A stretch of 64,000 bases of DNA from Brevundimonas sp. LM2 (GTDB lineage Bacteria > Pseudomonadota > Alphaproteobacteria > Caulobacterales > Caulobacteraceae): assembly GCF_002002865.1 (NCBI RefSeq), contig NZ_CP019508.1:2770501-2834500 (forward strand), written 5' to 3'. Under the pieces are notes generated by a model. The model saw only the letters and a list, made by a program, of their open reading frames with translations. It made no database searches and had not been told where the DNA came from. Made by a program: the position numbers and the translations under genes. Numbering within the stretch: position 1 is the stretch's first letter; every line of letters begins with the position of its first letter. Shown here piece after piece: positions 56,945 to 64,000 of this stretch.

Positions 56945-57517
56945 TCAGTCCGTCGTCGGGAAGGCGGCGTTGGCCGCCGGCCAGTCGCTGTCGCCTTTAC
57001 GCGTCAGGGTCATCTCGAAAAACGCGGCCTGGGCCCCGCTGGCCAGGGTGATCACCCCCGTCTCGTGCCACACCCCGTCGCGCACCGTGATGTCGTAGGT
57101 GATCGGCCCGCCCGGGGTGTCCATGCGCCAGACATAGCCGTCCGGCTTCATCGTGATCGCCCGCGCCGACTCGTCGCCCCAGACGTGCGAACGCATCTCG
57201 ATCCCGCCCCCGGTCCCCTCCGAGAAGACCGTGAAGGCATTGAACAGGGTGGCCCCGTCCGAACCGCGCGCCTTGCCCTCCATGACCCGGATCTCCCCGC
57301 CCAGCATGGGTCCGATCCGCTCCATCTGCTCGAAGGTCCTGACCGACCCATCGGGCAGGGTCATCCGCGCCGGCCCGATCCAGACCCCGTCGAACATGGC
57401 CAAGGGCGCGGTGATCTCCGGTCGCGGGGCGCGCGCCGGCCCGTCCTGGGCTGCCGCCGTTCCCGCCAGCAGCGCCGCGGCCACCATTGCTATCAGGCCC
57501 TTGCCTCGAATCCCCAT
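56945..57517 (-). CDS. Secreted protein of unknown function (lipocalin/DUF1579-like pattern)
   Basis: 190 residues from ATG 57517. The Sec signal GKGLIAMVAAALLAGTAAAQ is followed by a beta-rich domain with MFDGVWIGPARMTLPDGSVR, GGEIRVMEGKARGSDG and YDITVRDGVWHETG, suggesting a lipocalin-like barrel. The ORF is open to 57592, overlapping the AraC gene stop (57589) by 4 bp; the signal peptide argues for 57517. The upstream AraC gene on the same strand may be its regulator. Confidence 0.72.
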   Translation of the reverse strand: MGIRGKGLIAMVAAALLAGTAAAQDGPARAPRPEITAPLAMFDGVWIGPARMTLPDGSVRTFEQMERIGPMLGGEIRVMEGKARGSDGATLFNAFTVFSEGTGGGIEMRSHVWGDESARAITMKPDGYVWRMDTPGGPITYDITVRDGVWHETGVITLASGAQAAFFEMTLTRKGDSDWPAANAAFPTTD

Positions 57518-57588
57518 GCCGTCCTCCCTGTCCCTGCGCGTACCATCCGCCGCCGCGGCGCGTCGGTCTTGAACGTTTCGGCCAGCCC

Positions 57589-58362
57589 TCACCCCGCGGC
57601 GAAGGCGTGGCGGATCTGGCGCAGGTAGGCGGTCACGGCCGTGGGCGGAGCCCCGAAGCTGACCAGCGCCTCGCGCGACAGATGCGCCTGGTCGGCATAG
57701 CCCGCCTCGGCCGAGACCGGGGCCAACCGCGCCCCGGCCTCCAGGCTCAGCACGCAGGCCCGACGCAGCCGCCGAACGCGGGCGAAGGTCTTGGGCGACA
57801 GGCCTACCGCCATGGCGAAGCGCCGTCTCAGCGTGCGTTCGCTGATCCCGGCCTCGGCCGCGGCCTGGTCGATCCGCACCCGCCCGTGCGTGGCGATGAT
57901 CCGGTCCGCCACCGCGGCCACCGTTGAATCTTCCGCCACACGAGTGAACGGCCAGGCCGCCATGGCGGCATCGACCCCCGCGACCTGGCCGTCGGTCAGG
58001 GGCATCAAGGCGACCTTGATCCAGGCTGCAAGCGCGGGATCCAGAGCCGCCTCCAAGCGTCCGGCGTTGGCCAGGGCCGTCGGATCGGCTCCCGGGATCC
58101 TCAACCGCCCTCCCGGTCTCAACCGGACCCCGACGGACACCGCCCCCCGCGTCACTTCAGCCACATGGGCGGTCTCGCTGGGCCCCGCCACGCCTGCGGT
58201 CAGCATCCCGTCGCCGCGCTTGACCAGGACCAGGTTCACGGCCCCGTCCGGCGGGATCACATGCCTCAGCCGCTCGGGTTCGTGCGCCTCCAGGCGAAAT
58301 CGCCAGAAGGCTTCCACATCGCCCTGAAGCGCCGCGGTTGGCGTATATTCCTCATAGATCAT
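57589..58362 (-). CDS. AraC-family transcriptional regulator
   Basis: 257 residues from ATG 58362 (MIYEEYTP); ATG 58377 is equally possible. The N-terminal DUF6597-like ligand domain has EAFWRFRLE and LRHVIPPDGAVNLVLVKRGD. The C-terminal double helix-turn-helix includes GISERTLRRRFAMAVGLSPK and AEAGYADQAHLSREAL. It binds DNA as an activator or repressor; the effector is unknown. It is divergent from the ABC-F gene. Confidence 0.88.
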   Translation of the reverse strand: MIYEEYTPTAALQGDVEAFWRFRLEAHEPERLRHVIPPDGAVNLVLVKRGDGMLTAGVAGPSETAHVAEVTRGAVSVGVRLRPGGRLRIPGADPTALANAGRLEAALDPALAAWIKVALMPLTDGQVAGVDAAMAAWPFTRVAEDSTVAAVADRIIATHGRVRIDQAAAEAGISERTLRRRFAMAVGLSPKTFARVRRLRRACVLSLEAGARLAPVSAEAGYADQAHLSREALVSFGAPPTAVTAYLRQIRHAFAAG

Positions 58363-58521
58363 GGCGACCGGAACCATGCCCCGCCGCGAGCCGGCTGTCA
58401 CCGGCCTGGCGACTCGCCATCCTCCTCGGCGACCGCCAGGCTCGCGCCGGGCAGCCCGTGCAGTGCACAAAGTGCGCCCTGCCATGGTGAAGCGGGGTCC
58501 GGCGGTCTATATCGCCGGCCC

Positions 58522-60342
58522 ATGGCTCCCCGCTCCTCCCCCCGCCCCCCGCTCGTCGCCTTGAAAGACGTCCGTCTTCAGGACGGCACCCGCCCCCTGT
58601 TCGAGGGCGTCGACCTCGCGCTCGAGCCGCGCACCCGCTCTTGCCTGGTCGGCCGCAACGGGGCCGGCAAGTCCACCCTGATGAAGATGGTCATGGGCCT
58701 GATCGAGCCGGACTCGGGCACCCGGAGCATCCAGGGCGCGGTCCGCTTCGCCTATGTGCCGCAGGAGCCGCTGATCGCCGGCGATACCCTGCTGGACTAC
58801 GCCACCTCCAATGACGCCGAGAGCTGGACCGCCGAGGCCTGGCTCGAGACCTTCGGCATGGACCCCAACAAGTCCACCAAGGGCCTGTCGGGCGGCGAGA
58901 TCCGCCGCGCCGCCCTGGCCAAGGCCTTCGCCGAGGAGCCCGACCTGCTTCTGCTGGACGAGCCGACCAACCACATGGACATCCTGGCGATCGAGCTTCT
59001 CGAGACCGAGATCATCAACGCCAAATGCGCCGCCCTGATCGTCTCCCACGATCGCGCCTTCCTGAACCGCGTGACCCAGTCCTGCCACTGGCTGGAGGGC
59101 CGCCGCGTCCGTACCCTGAACAAGGGCTTCAACGACTTCGACGAATGGGCCGCCAAACAGCTGGAAGAGGAGGCCATCGCCTTCCAGAAGCTGACCAAGA
59201 CCATCGAGCGCGAGACGGCGACCTTCTACAGCTCCATCACCGCCCGCCGCAGCCGCAACGAGGGCCGCGCCCGGTCGCTCGACGCTCTGCGCGCCGAACG
59301 CGCCGAACAGGCCAAGGACCGCCCGCGCGAGTTGCAGCTCGGCGTCGATTCCGGCGGCACCTCTGGCAAGCTGGTCGCCGACCTGAAGGGCGTCTCCAAG
59401 TCCTTCGGCGACCGCATGGTCATCAAGCCCTTCACCAGCCGCATCCTGCGCGGCGACCGGCTCGCCATCGTCGGCCCGAACGGCGCGGGCAAGACCACCC
59501 TGGTCAAGATCATGCTGGGCGAACTGGCCCCGACCGAAGGCACCGTCAAACTGGGTGCCAGCCTCGAGACCGTCTACCTCGACCAGTCCCGCGACGGCCT
59601 GAAGTCCGACACGACCCTGTGGGACGCCCTGACCCCCGGCGGCGGCGACAGCATCATCGTGCGCGGCATCTCCAAACACGTGGCCGCCTACGCCAAGGAC
59701 TTCCTGTTCCAGGAGGGCCAACTGCGCCAGCCGATCTCGACCCTGTCGGGCGGCGAGCGCAACCGCCTGCTGCTGGCCATCGCCCTGGCCAAGCCCGCCA
59801 ACATGCTGGTCCTCGACGAACCGACCAACGACCTCGACATGGACACGCTCGACAAGCTGGAGGAGCTGCTGGAGGCCTATGACGGCACCCTGATCCTGGT
59901 CAGCCACGACCGTGACTTCGTCGACCGCCTGGCCACCTCGACCATCGGCATGAACGGCCGCGGCGACATCGTCGAGACCCCCGGCGGCTGGACCGACTTC
60001 ATCCGCCAAAATCCTGGATTCCTGAAGCCCCAGGCCGCCGGTTCGGCCCCGGCCGCAAAGGTGCCTGAGCCCGCCCCGCAACCGGCCGCGCCCGCCGCCA
60101 AGCCCGGCAAGCTCTCCTTCAAGGACCAGCACCGGCTGAAGGAACTGGACGCCCTGATCCACGCCCTCCCCGCCGACATCGCCGCCCACGAAGCCACCCT
60201 CGCGGACGTCAACTTCTACGCCCGCGACCCTTCGGGCTTCGCCAGCACCATGAAGGCGCTCGACGGCGCACGGGCGAAGCTCGCGGCCGCCGAAGAGGAA
60301 TGGCTGGAACTGGAAGGCAAGCGCGAGGCCATGGTGGGGTGA
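58522..60342 (+). CDS. ABC-F family ATPase (Uup-like)
   Basis: 606 residues from ATG 58522. Two ABC domains: Walker A CLVGRNGAGKSTLMKMV and IVGPNGAGKTTLVKIM, signatures GLSGGEIRRAAL and TLSGGERNRLLL, and Walker B LLLLDEPTNHMDI and LVLDEPTNDLDMD, each followed by a VSHDR switch. The linker has the helical P-site region. The C-terminal coiled coil (about 515-606) is preceded by an Ala/Pro-rich stretch as in Uup. It has no membrane segments and acts on ribosomes or recombination intermediates. Confidence 0.93.
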   Translation: MAPRSSPRPPLVALKDVRLQDGTRPLFEGVDLALEPRTRSCLVGRNGAGKSTLMKMVMGLIEPDSGTRSIQGAVRFAYVPQEPLIAGDTLLDYATSNDAESWTAEAWLETFGMDPNKSTKGLSGGEIRRAALAKAFAEEPDLLLLDEPTNHMDILAIELLETEIINAKCAALIVSHDRAFLNRVTQSCHWLEGRRVRTLNKGFNDFDEWAAKQLEEEAIAFQKLTKTIERETATFYSSITARRSRNEGRARSLDALRAERAEQAKDRPRELQLGVDSGGTSGKLVADLKGVSKSFGDRMVIKPFTSRILRGDRLAIVGPNGAGKTTLVKIMLGELAPTEGTVKLGASLETVYLDQSRDGLKSDTTLWDALTPGGGDSIIVRGISKHVAAYAKDFLFQEGQLRQPISTLSGGERNRLLLAIALAKPANMLVLDEPTNDLDMDTLDKLEELLEAYDGTLILVSHDRDFVDRLATSTIGMNGRGDIVETPGGWTDFIRQNPGFLKPQAAGSAPAAKVPEPAPQPAAPAAKPGKLSFKDQHRLKELDALIHALPADIAAHEATLADVNFYARDPSGFASTMKALDGARAKLAAAEEEWLELEGKREAMVG

Positions 60343-60501
60343 CGAGAGACCGTATCCAGTCGCCGTCGAACCCTGCCATCTTGATTTTCGAGTCCCTATC
60401 TCGTATTTGAAAACGCGAAGGTGAGAGACATGCGCGGCATCATCCGAGACTGACCTGATCATCGTGACGCCCTTGCGATCCTCGACGCAGGCGCGGTCCT
60501 G

Positions 60502-61152
60502 ATGGCCTTCCCGCCAGATCCCGGGCCTTGGGCTCCCTACGTCGGCGCGATCGCGACTGTCGTCTCCGTATCGATCTCCGCATCCATCGCCTTGGGCCTC
60601 GCTTTGACCCAGTTGTCGACCGCGCGCGGCATTGCCCGGATGCGCGCTACTTTGGACCTGATCGAAAAGGCCGAATCCTCCGAGCACTACATTGGCGTAA
60701 CGCGTGTATTCTCCGACTATCGTCGTCGCGAGGCCTTCCTTGATCTGGTCGATCCGCCCGATGCGTTGAGAAGCGATCGGTTCGCTGTGCTGGGCTACCT
60801 CAACCACTACGAGACGATCGCCCTGTTCATCCGCAAGAGCGTGCTCGACGGTCCGACCTATAGGGATTGGATCATTGGGACCTTGGTACGGGACTGGAAC
60901 GCGGCTTCCACCTTTGTCCAAAGGGAACGATGGGGCTGGGATCCGCACACACGAACGTGGGTCTACGACCCCAGCCTGCTTCAAGCCTTGGAAGGGCTGG
61001 CCTGTAGCTGGAGCAGCTCAGCAATCCGCCTGTCCGACGGCTCTGGTCCACCCCCTACTGTCGCTCCCGGTCGAGAGGACGACCCGCTCCCCCCGCTCGA
61101 CAAGCCCATCGAACCAGACGGTGCAGATTCTGTGGAAAACCCAGAACGCTGA
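60502..61152 (+). CDS. DUF4760-like membrane-anchored protein
   Basis: 216 residues from ATG 60502. A hydrophobic segment YVGAIATVVSVSISASIALG is followed by LTQLSTARGIARMRATLDLI and LGYLNHYETIALFIRKSVLD, a pattern seen in DUF4760-type proteins near phage-defence or stress genes. The C-terminus is Pro/Asp-rich and probably disordered. Codon choice is less biased than in neighbours. The gap before it (60343-60501) contains a 7-codon mini-ORF at 60430-60453 of doubtful meaning. Confidence 0.7.
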   Translation: MAFPPDPGPWAPYVGAIATVVSVSISASIALGLALTQLSTARGIARMRATLDLIEKAESSEHYIGVTRVFSDYRRREAFLDLVDPPDALRSDRFAVLGYLNHYETIALFIRKSVLDGPTYRDWIIGTLVRDWNAASTFVQRERWGWDPHTRTWVYDPSLLQALEGLACSWSSSAIRLSDGSGPPPTVAPGREDDPLPPLDKPIEPDGADSVENPER

Positions 61153-61727
61153 TCTGCAACCGCAAATCCGCTCCGTCCACAGAGGTTAACAGGCTTGTCC
61201 ACCGAGGCCCCTGGCGTCATGCACAGCGGGCCTGAAGGGGGCGCTTGCCGTCTAACCGATTTGGCGCGAACGTCAACAGGCCGAGGGACACGGCGGCGCG
61301 GAAATCCAGGGAGACCAGGGTTTCAAGCGGGTCGGTCCGGCTCTCTGACCAAGGGGTCCACGCCGCTTCGGTGGCCTGGAAAGACCGGGCAGGGTCCAGG
61401 CTCCCGACACGGAACGCTACGGCGGGAAAGGTCGCGGGGAACCGGACTGGGATCGGTGGACGAGGGAAGGGTCAAAAGCCCGGACGCAACGCCACGGACC
61501 AGGAGCCGCCAGGATACAGCCGACCGTCGCCGGGTTCGCCCGCCGGCGCTGACGCCAGGGTCCGACACCTCAATGGCCAAGTCCCAACCCGGACTTGGTG
61601 GGGGGACGCCAGCACCGGTTCGCCCGGACTTGCGTCCCCTCGCTCAATTCTGGCGCGAGATTTCACACATCCGGGATGGACGGACCGATCACCGACTTCC
61701 ACTGTCCGGCTGTGCCGGGGGTGGATC
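61153..61727. other. 575-bp region without a recognised gene
   Basis: The only long open frames here run into the TonB-like gene without similarity. The left edge (61130-61205) has three loosely DnaA-box-like stretches (TGTGGAAAA, GTCCACAGA, TTGTCCACC). The middle is rich in GGA/GGG-type purine runs and short inverted repeats. It could hold an RNA, a decayed gene or a long leader. I see nothing I can name. Confidence 0.4.
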
Positions 61728-62894
61728 ATGCGGATTTTTTCGACTGTCGTCTGTGTCGCGCTGACAGTCTCCGCGCAGGCGCGAGCCCAATTGGAGCCGC
61801 CGTTGCCGCCCGTGATCGTTCCTGGAACGCCGGGTGTCCTCGCGATCCTACGCGCGACGGGATCGGTGGTCTGCGCCGATGGACCGGTCGAGACCCTGAC
61901 CCTGGAGCCCATCGCGCCGGGTTTCGTTTCGAACGGGTCTTCGTCCTCCCCGCAGGCCCGGTTCGAGGCCGAGCGCACGATCCAGTTCTCGATCGATCCG
62001 GACGGCCGGCCGGTCGATCTGCGCCCCCTGAACGACGGCCGCGCCTTGTCCGACTTCCGCGATCGGGCCTCTGTCCAGGAAGCCCAGGCCGCCTTGGCGG
62101 TGTCGCGCTTTCCCGCCGAGGCGCGCGCGAACTGTCGCATGGTGGTCCAGCGCGATTTCCTGCCGATCAGCGAGGCCACCCCCGCCCAGCTCGTCCAGGC
62201 CTTCGGTCCTTCGTCAGGTCAGGATCCGGGCACCCAGGCCGTTCGTTCGGCCTTGGTGGGGCAGTGGGGGGACTGCTCGACGCGGCGCAGGCCTCGACTG
62301 GCCAGCTATCCCGACCCTCGCGCGGGATCTCCCACCCCGGGACAGAGGGTGTGGTCCGTGACCCGGTTCGACATCGGCCCCGACGGTGCCACGGCGCGCG
62401 TGGAGACGGCCGGCTCCAGCGGGGATCCCGCCTTCGACGCCGAAACCCGAAGGGCCGTGGGCGAGACCCGCTTCTTCGAGGGCGGCTCCGACACCGGTTG
62501 CTTCACCAGGTTCGGCCGCCACGGCGCCACCCTTGCGGCCCCAGCCATGCCGCCCCTTCCGACCGACCCCCTGCAGGACTGTCCTTCGGAGATTGAACAG
62601 GCGTTCCGCCCCGGTCGACTGAACTACCCGACCATCATGCAGTCCCGCGGCGTGGAGGGTTGGGCCAGGGTCCGCTACGATCTCGCGCCCTGGGGGCAGG
62701 TCGGAAACGTCGCGGTCATCGACGCCCAGCCGTCGGCCGTCTTCGGCGACGCGGCGCACGCGATCGTTGCCCAGGGGCGGAGCGATGGAGCCTTCAAGGC
62801 AGCGATCCGCTGCGTCTCGGTGGTGCAGTTCCGCATGCCCACCGCGACGGACGCTCCCTCCAACGGCGACACGCCGCCTCCCGCGCCATTCTGA
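61728..62894 (+). CDS. Periplasmic TonB C-terminal-domain protein
   Basis: 388 residues from ATG 61728 (MRIFSTVVCVALTVSAQARA, a Sec signal). It contains TonB-C-like units: about 75-145 (ERTIQFSIDPDGRPVDLRPL), about 205-265 (RVWSVTRFDIGPDGATARVE) and about 295-375 (GRLNYPTIMQSRGVEGWARV, then YDLAPWGQVGNVAVID). The lack of a membrane anchor with a Pro-rich stalk means it is not a classical TonB. Function unknown. Confidence 0.75.
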   Translation: MRIFSTVVCVALTVSAQARAQLEPPLPPVIVPGTPGVLAILRATGSVVCADGPVETLTLEPIAPGFVSNGSSSSPQARFEAERTIQFSIDPDGRPVDLRPLNDGRALSDFRDRASVQEAQAALAVSRFPAEARANCRMVVQRDFLPISEATPAQLVQAFGPSSGQDPGTQAVRSALVGQWGDCSTRRRPRLASYPDPRAGSPTPGQRVWSVTRFDIGPDGATARVETAGSSGDPAFDAETRRAVGETRFFEGGSDTGCFTRFGRHGATLAAPAMPPLPTDPLQDCPSEIEQAFRPGRLNYPTIMQSRGVEGWARVRYDLAPWGQVGNVAVIDAQPSAVFGDAAHAIVAQGRSDGAFKAAIRCVSVVQFRMPTATDAPSNGDTPPPAPF

Positions 62895-62933
62895 ACGCTT
62901 CCCAAGCGTCAGCGCGCGACTTAAACCTCGGCC

Positions 62934-63974
62934 ATGGCTGAGCCTTGGATTCGTCCGTCCACCCTTGATCGCCGGACGCTGCTCGTCGGTGCCGGTGCGG
63001 TCGTGTCGGCCGGTGCGCTCGCCGCATGCGGTAATTCCGAAGCCCCAGTCGACGACCAGGGCCGGGTCCGCATCCGCTTCGCGACCGACTGGCTGGCCCA
63101 GGCCGAGCACGGCGGCTTCTACCAGGCCCTGGCCTCGGGGGCCTACGAACGGCGCAACCTGAACGTCCAGATCATCCAGGGCGGCCCGGGCGTGAACGTG
63201 CCCCAGCTGCTGGCCGCCGGGGCCGTCGAACTTGGCATGGGCTCCAACAGCTTCATCCCGCTGAACCTCGTCGCGGAGGGGGCTCCGGTGAAGGCCGTGG
63301 CCGCCTTCTTCCAGAAGGATCCCCAGGTCCTGATCGCCCACCCGGACGACACCCTGACCGGCATCGCCGACCTGGCCGACCGGCCCTTCCTTCTGGCCGA
63401 CGCCTCGATCACCGCCTTCTGGGTCTGGCTAAAGGCCAAATACGGCTTCACCGACGACCAGGTGCGCAAATACACCTTCAACCCCGCCCCCTTCCTGGCC
63501 GACGAGCGGGCGGTGCAGCAGGGCTATCTGACCTCCGAGCCCTATACGATCGAGAAGGTCGGCGGGTTCGAGCCGCGCGTCTTCCTGCTGGCCGACGAGG
63601 GCTATCCCTCCTACGCCACCATGGTGCTGTCGCCCGACGGGTTCGCCCGCGATAACGCGACGGCCTTGCGCGCCTTCATCGCCGCCTCGGCCGAGGGCTG
63701 GCGCGACTACATCCGCGGCGACCCCAAGCCCGCCGACGCCCTGATCAAGGCGGCGAACCCCGACATGACCCAGGACATCCTGGATCAGGCCCGGGCCCGG
63801 CTCAGCGAATACGGCGTCGTCGATGCCGGCGACGCGGCGCTGTACGGCCTTGGCGCCATGACCGATGAACGCTGGCAGGCCTTCTTCGAGGTCACCAGCC
63901 AGGCCGGCGTCTATCCGCCCAACCTGAACTGGCGCGACGCCTTCACCGACAACTTCCTCCCCGGCCGTGGCTAG
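62934..63974 (+). CDS. ABC transporter substrate-binding lipoprotein (NMT1/SsuA-like)
   Basis: 346 residues from ATG 62934. The signal starts with DRRTLLVGAGAVVSAGALAAC, a lipobox with a possible twin-arginine. The mature domain has RIRFATDWLAQAEHGGFYQA, GGPGVNVPQLLAAGAVELGM, FLLADASITAFWVWLKAKYG and FLADERAVQQGYLTSEPYTI, typical of NMT1/THI5-like proteins that bind thiamine precursors, sulfonates or nitrate-type solutes. The permease and ATPase genes are probably beyond the window end. Confidence 0.88.
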   Translation: MAEPWIRPSTLDRRTLLVGAGAVVSAGALAACGNSEAPVDDQGRVRIRFATDWLAQAEHGGFYQALASGAYERRNLNVQIIQGGPGVNVPQLLAAGAVELGMGSNSFIPLNLVAEGAPVKAVAAFFQKDPQVLIAHPDDTLTGIADLADRPFLLADASITAFWVWLKAKYGFTDDQVRKYTFNPAPFLADERAVQQGYLTSEPYTIEKVGGFEPRVFLLADEGYPSYATMVLSPDGFARDNATALRAFIAASAEGWRDYIRGDPKPADALIKAANPDMTQDILDQARARLSEYGVVDAGDAALYGLGAMTDERWQAFFEVTSQAGVYPPNLNWRDAFTDNFLPGRG

Positions 63975-64000
63975 GTCGCAACCGCATCGCTCTCCGCCCC

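Noticed and set aside
60430-60453. Seven-codon leader peptide before the DUF4760-like gene
   Set aside because: It has a fair ribosome site but no attenuator structure or run of regulatory codons, so it is likely chance.
61375-61420. RNase P RNA-like GGAAAGACCGGGC
   Set aside because: Only the short block resembles the conserved 5-prime core; the expected following conserved segments are missing.

Overview
The window is GC-rich, densely coded DNA from an alphaproteobacterium, most likely a member of the Caulobacterales close to Brevundimonas or Caulobacter. This is inferred from protein style and gene content: an RpoH sigma factor, a separate PurS with a short PurL, zapA/6S RNA/5-FTHF cyclo-ligase synteny, a TTG-started pgk, and a full gene transfer agent (GTA) head-tail cluster. 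No tRNA, rRNA, IS transposase or CRISPR array was recognised.

Region 1 (1-12.9 kb) holds purS, purQ and purL of the purine pathway. Unrelated genes separate them: a PEBP-like protein, an outer-membrane porin, a chemotaxis receptor, an MFS transporter, a lipoprotein esterase, a DUF4142 protein, a frameshifted Trp-rich membrane protein, and two paralogous tiny acidic proteins. A GT4 glycosyltransferase follows purL. Region 2 (13-19.7 kb) has PhoD, a DUF305 lipoprotein, an S9 peptidase, a YmdB-like phosphodiesterase and the ygfA-6S RNA-zapA locus. Region 3 (19.7-29.7 kb) is central carbon metabolism: tkt, gap, pgk and fba. Interleaved are a truncated haemoglobin and an H-NOX nitric-oxide sensor translationally coupled to a hybrid histidine kinase, and a RluA-type pseudouridine synthase with a non-canonical start follows fba. 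Region 4 (29.7-35.2 kb) carries rpoH, a degenerate receiver protein, purA, serC and a DnaJ-like cochaperone.

Region 5 (35.3-53.5 kb) is an apparently complete GTA structural cluster on the minus strand. In transcription order it runs: TerS-like, terminase, spike base, a 45-aa ORF, an SGNH spike/fibre, [plus-strand island], portal, a small TM/coiled-coil protein, prohead protease, capsid, gp6, gp7, gp8, gp9, gp10, a tail chaperone, tape measure, gp12, gp13, an NlpC/P60 peptidase and the baseplate megatron. Between about 39.0 and 46.9 kb, nearly every sizeable gap between genes is filled by one of two repeat classes. The first is a 138-176 bp element with G/C-rich inverted ends (five copies, two of them read as coding sequence inside the 5-prime ends of the protease and peptidase genes). 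The second is a hairpin with tandem heptanucleotide arms (four copies, three different heptamers). A short REP palindrome is also read in-frame inside the capsid gene.

Region 6 (53.6-64 kb) has a GAF/PAS hybrid kinase, a YcgN-family protein, a secreted protein, an AraC regulator, an ABC-F ATPase, a small membrane protein, a TonB-C protein and an NMT1-like substrate-binding lipoprotein. A 575-bp gap at 61.2-61.7 kb has no recognised gene.
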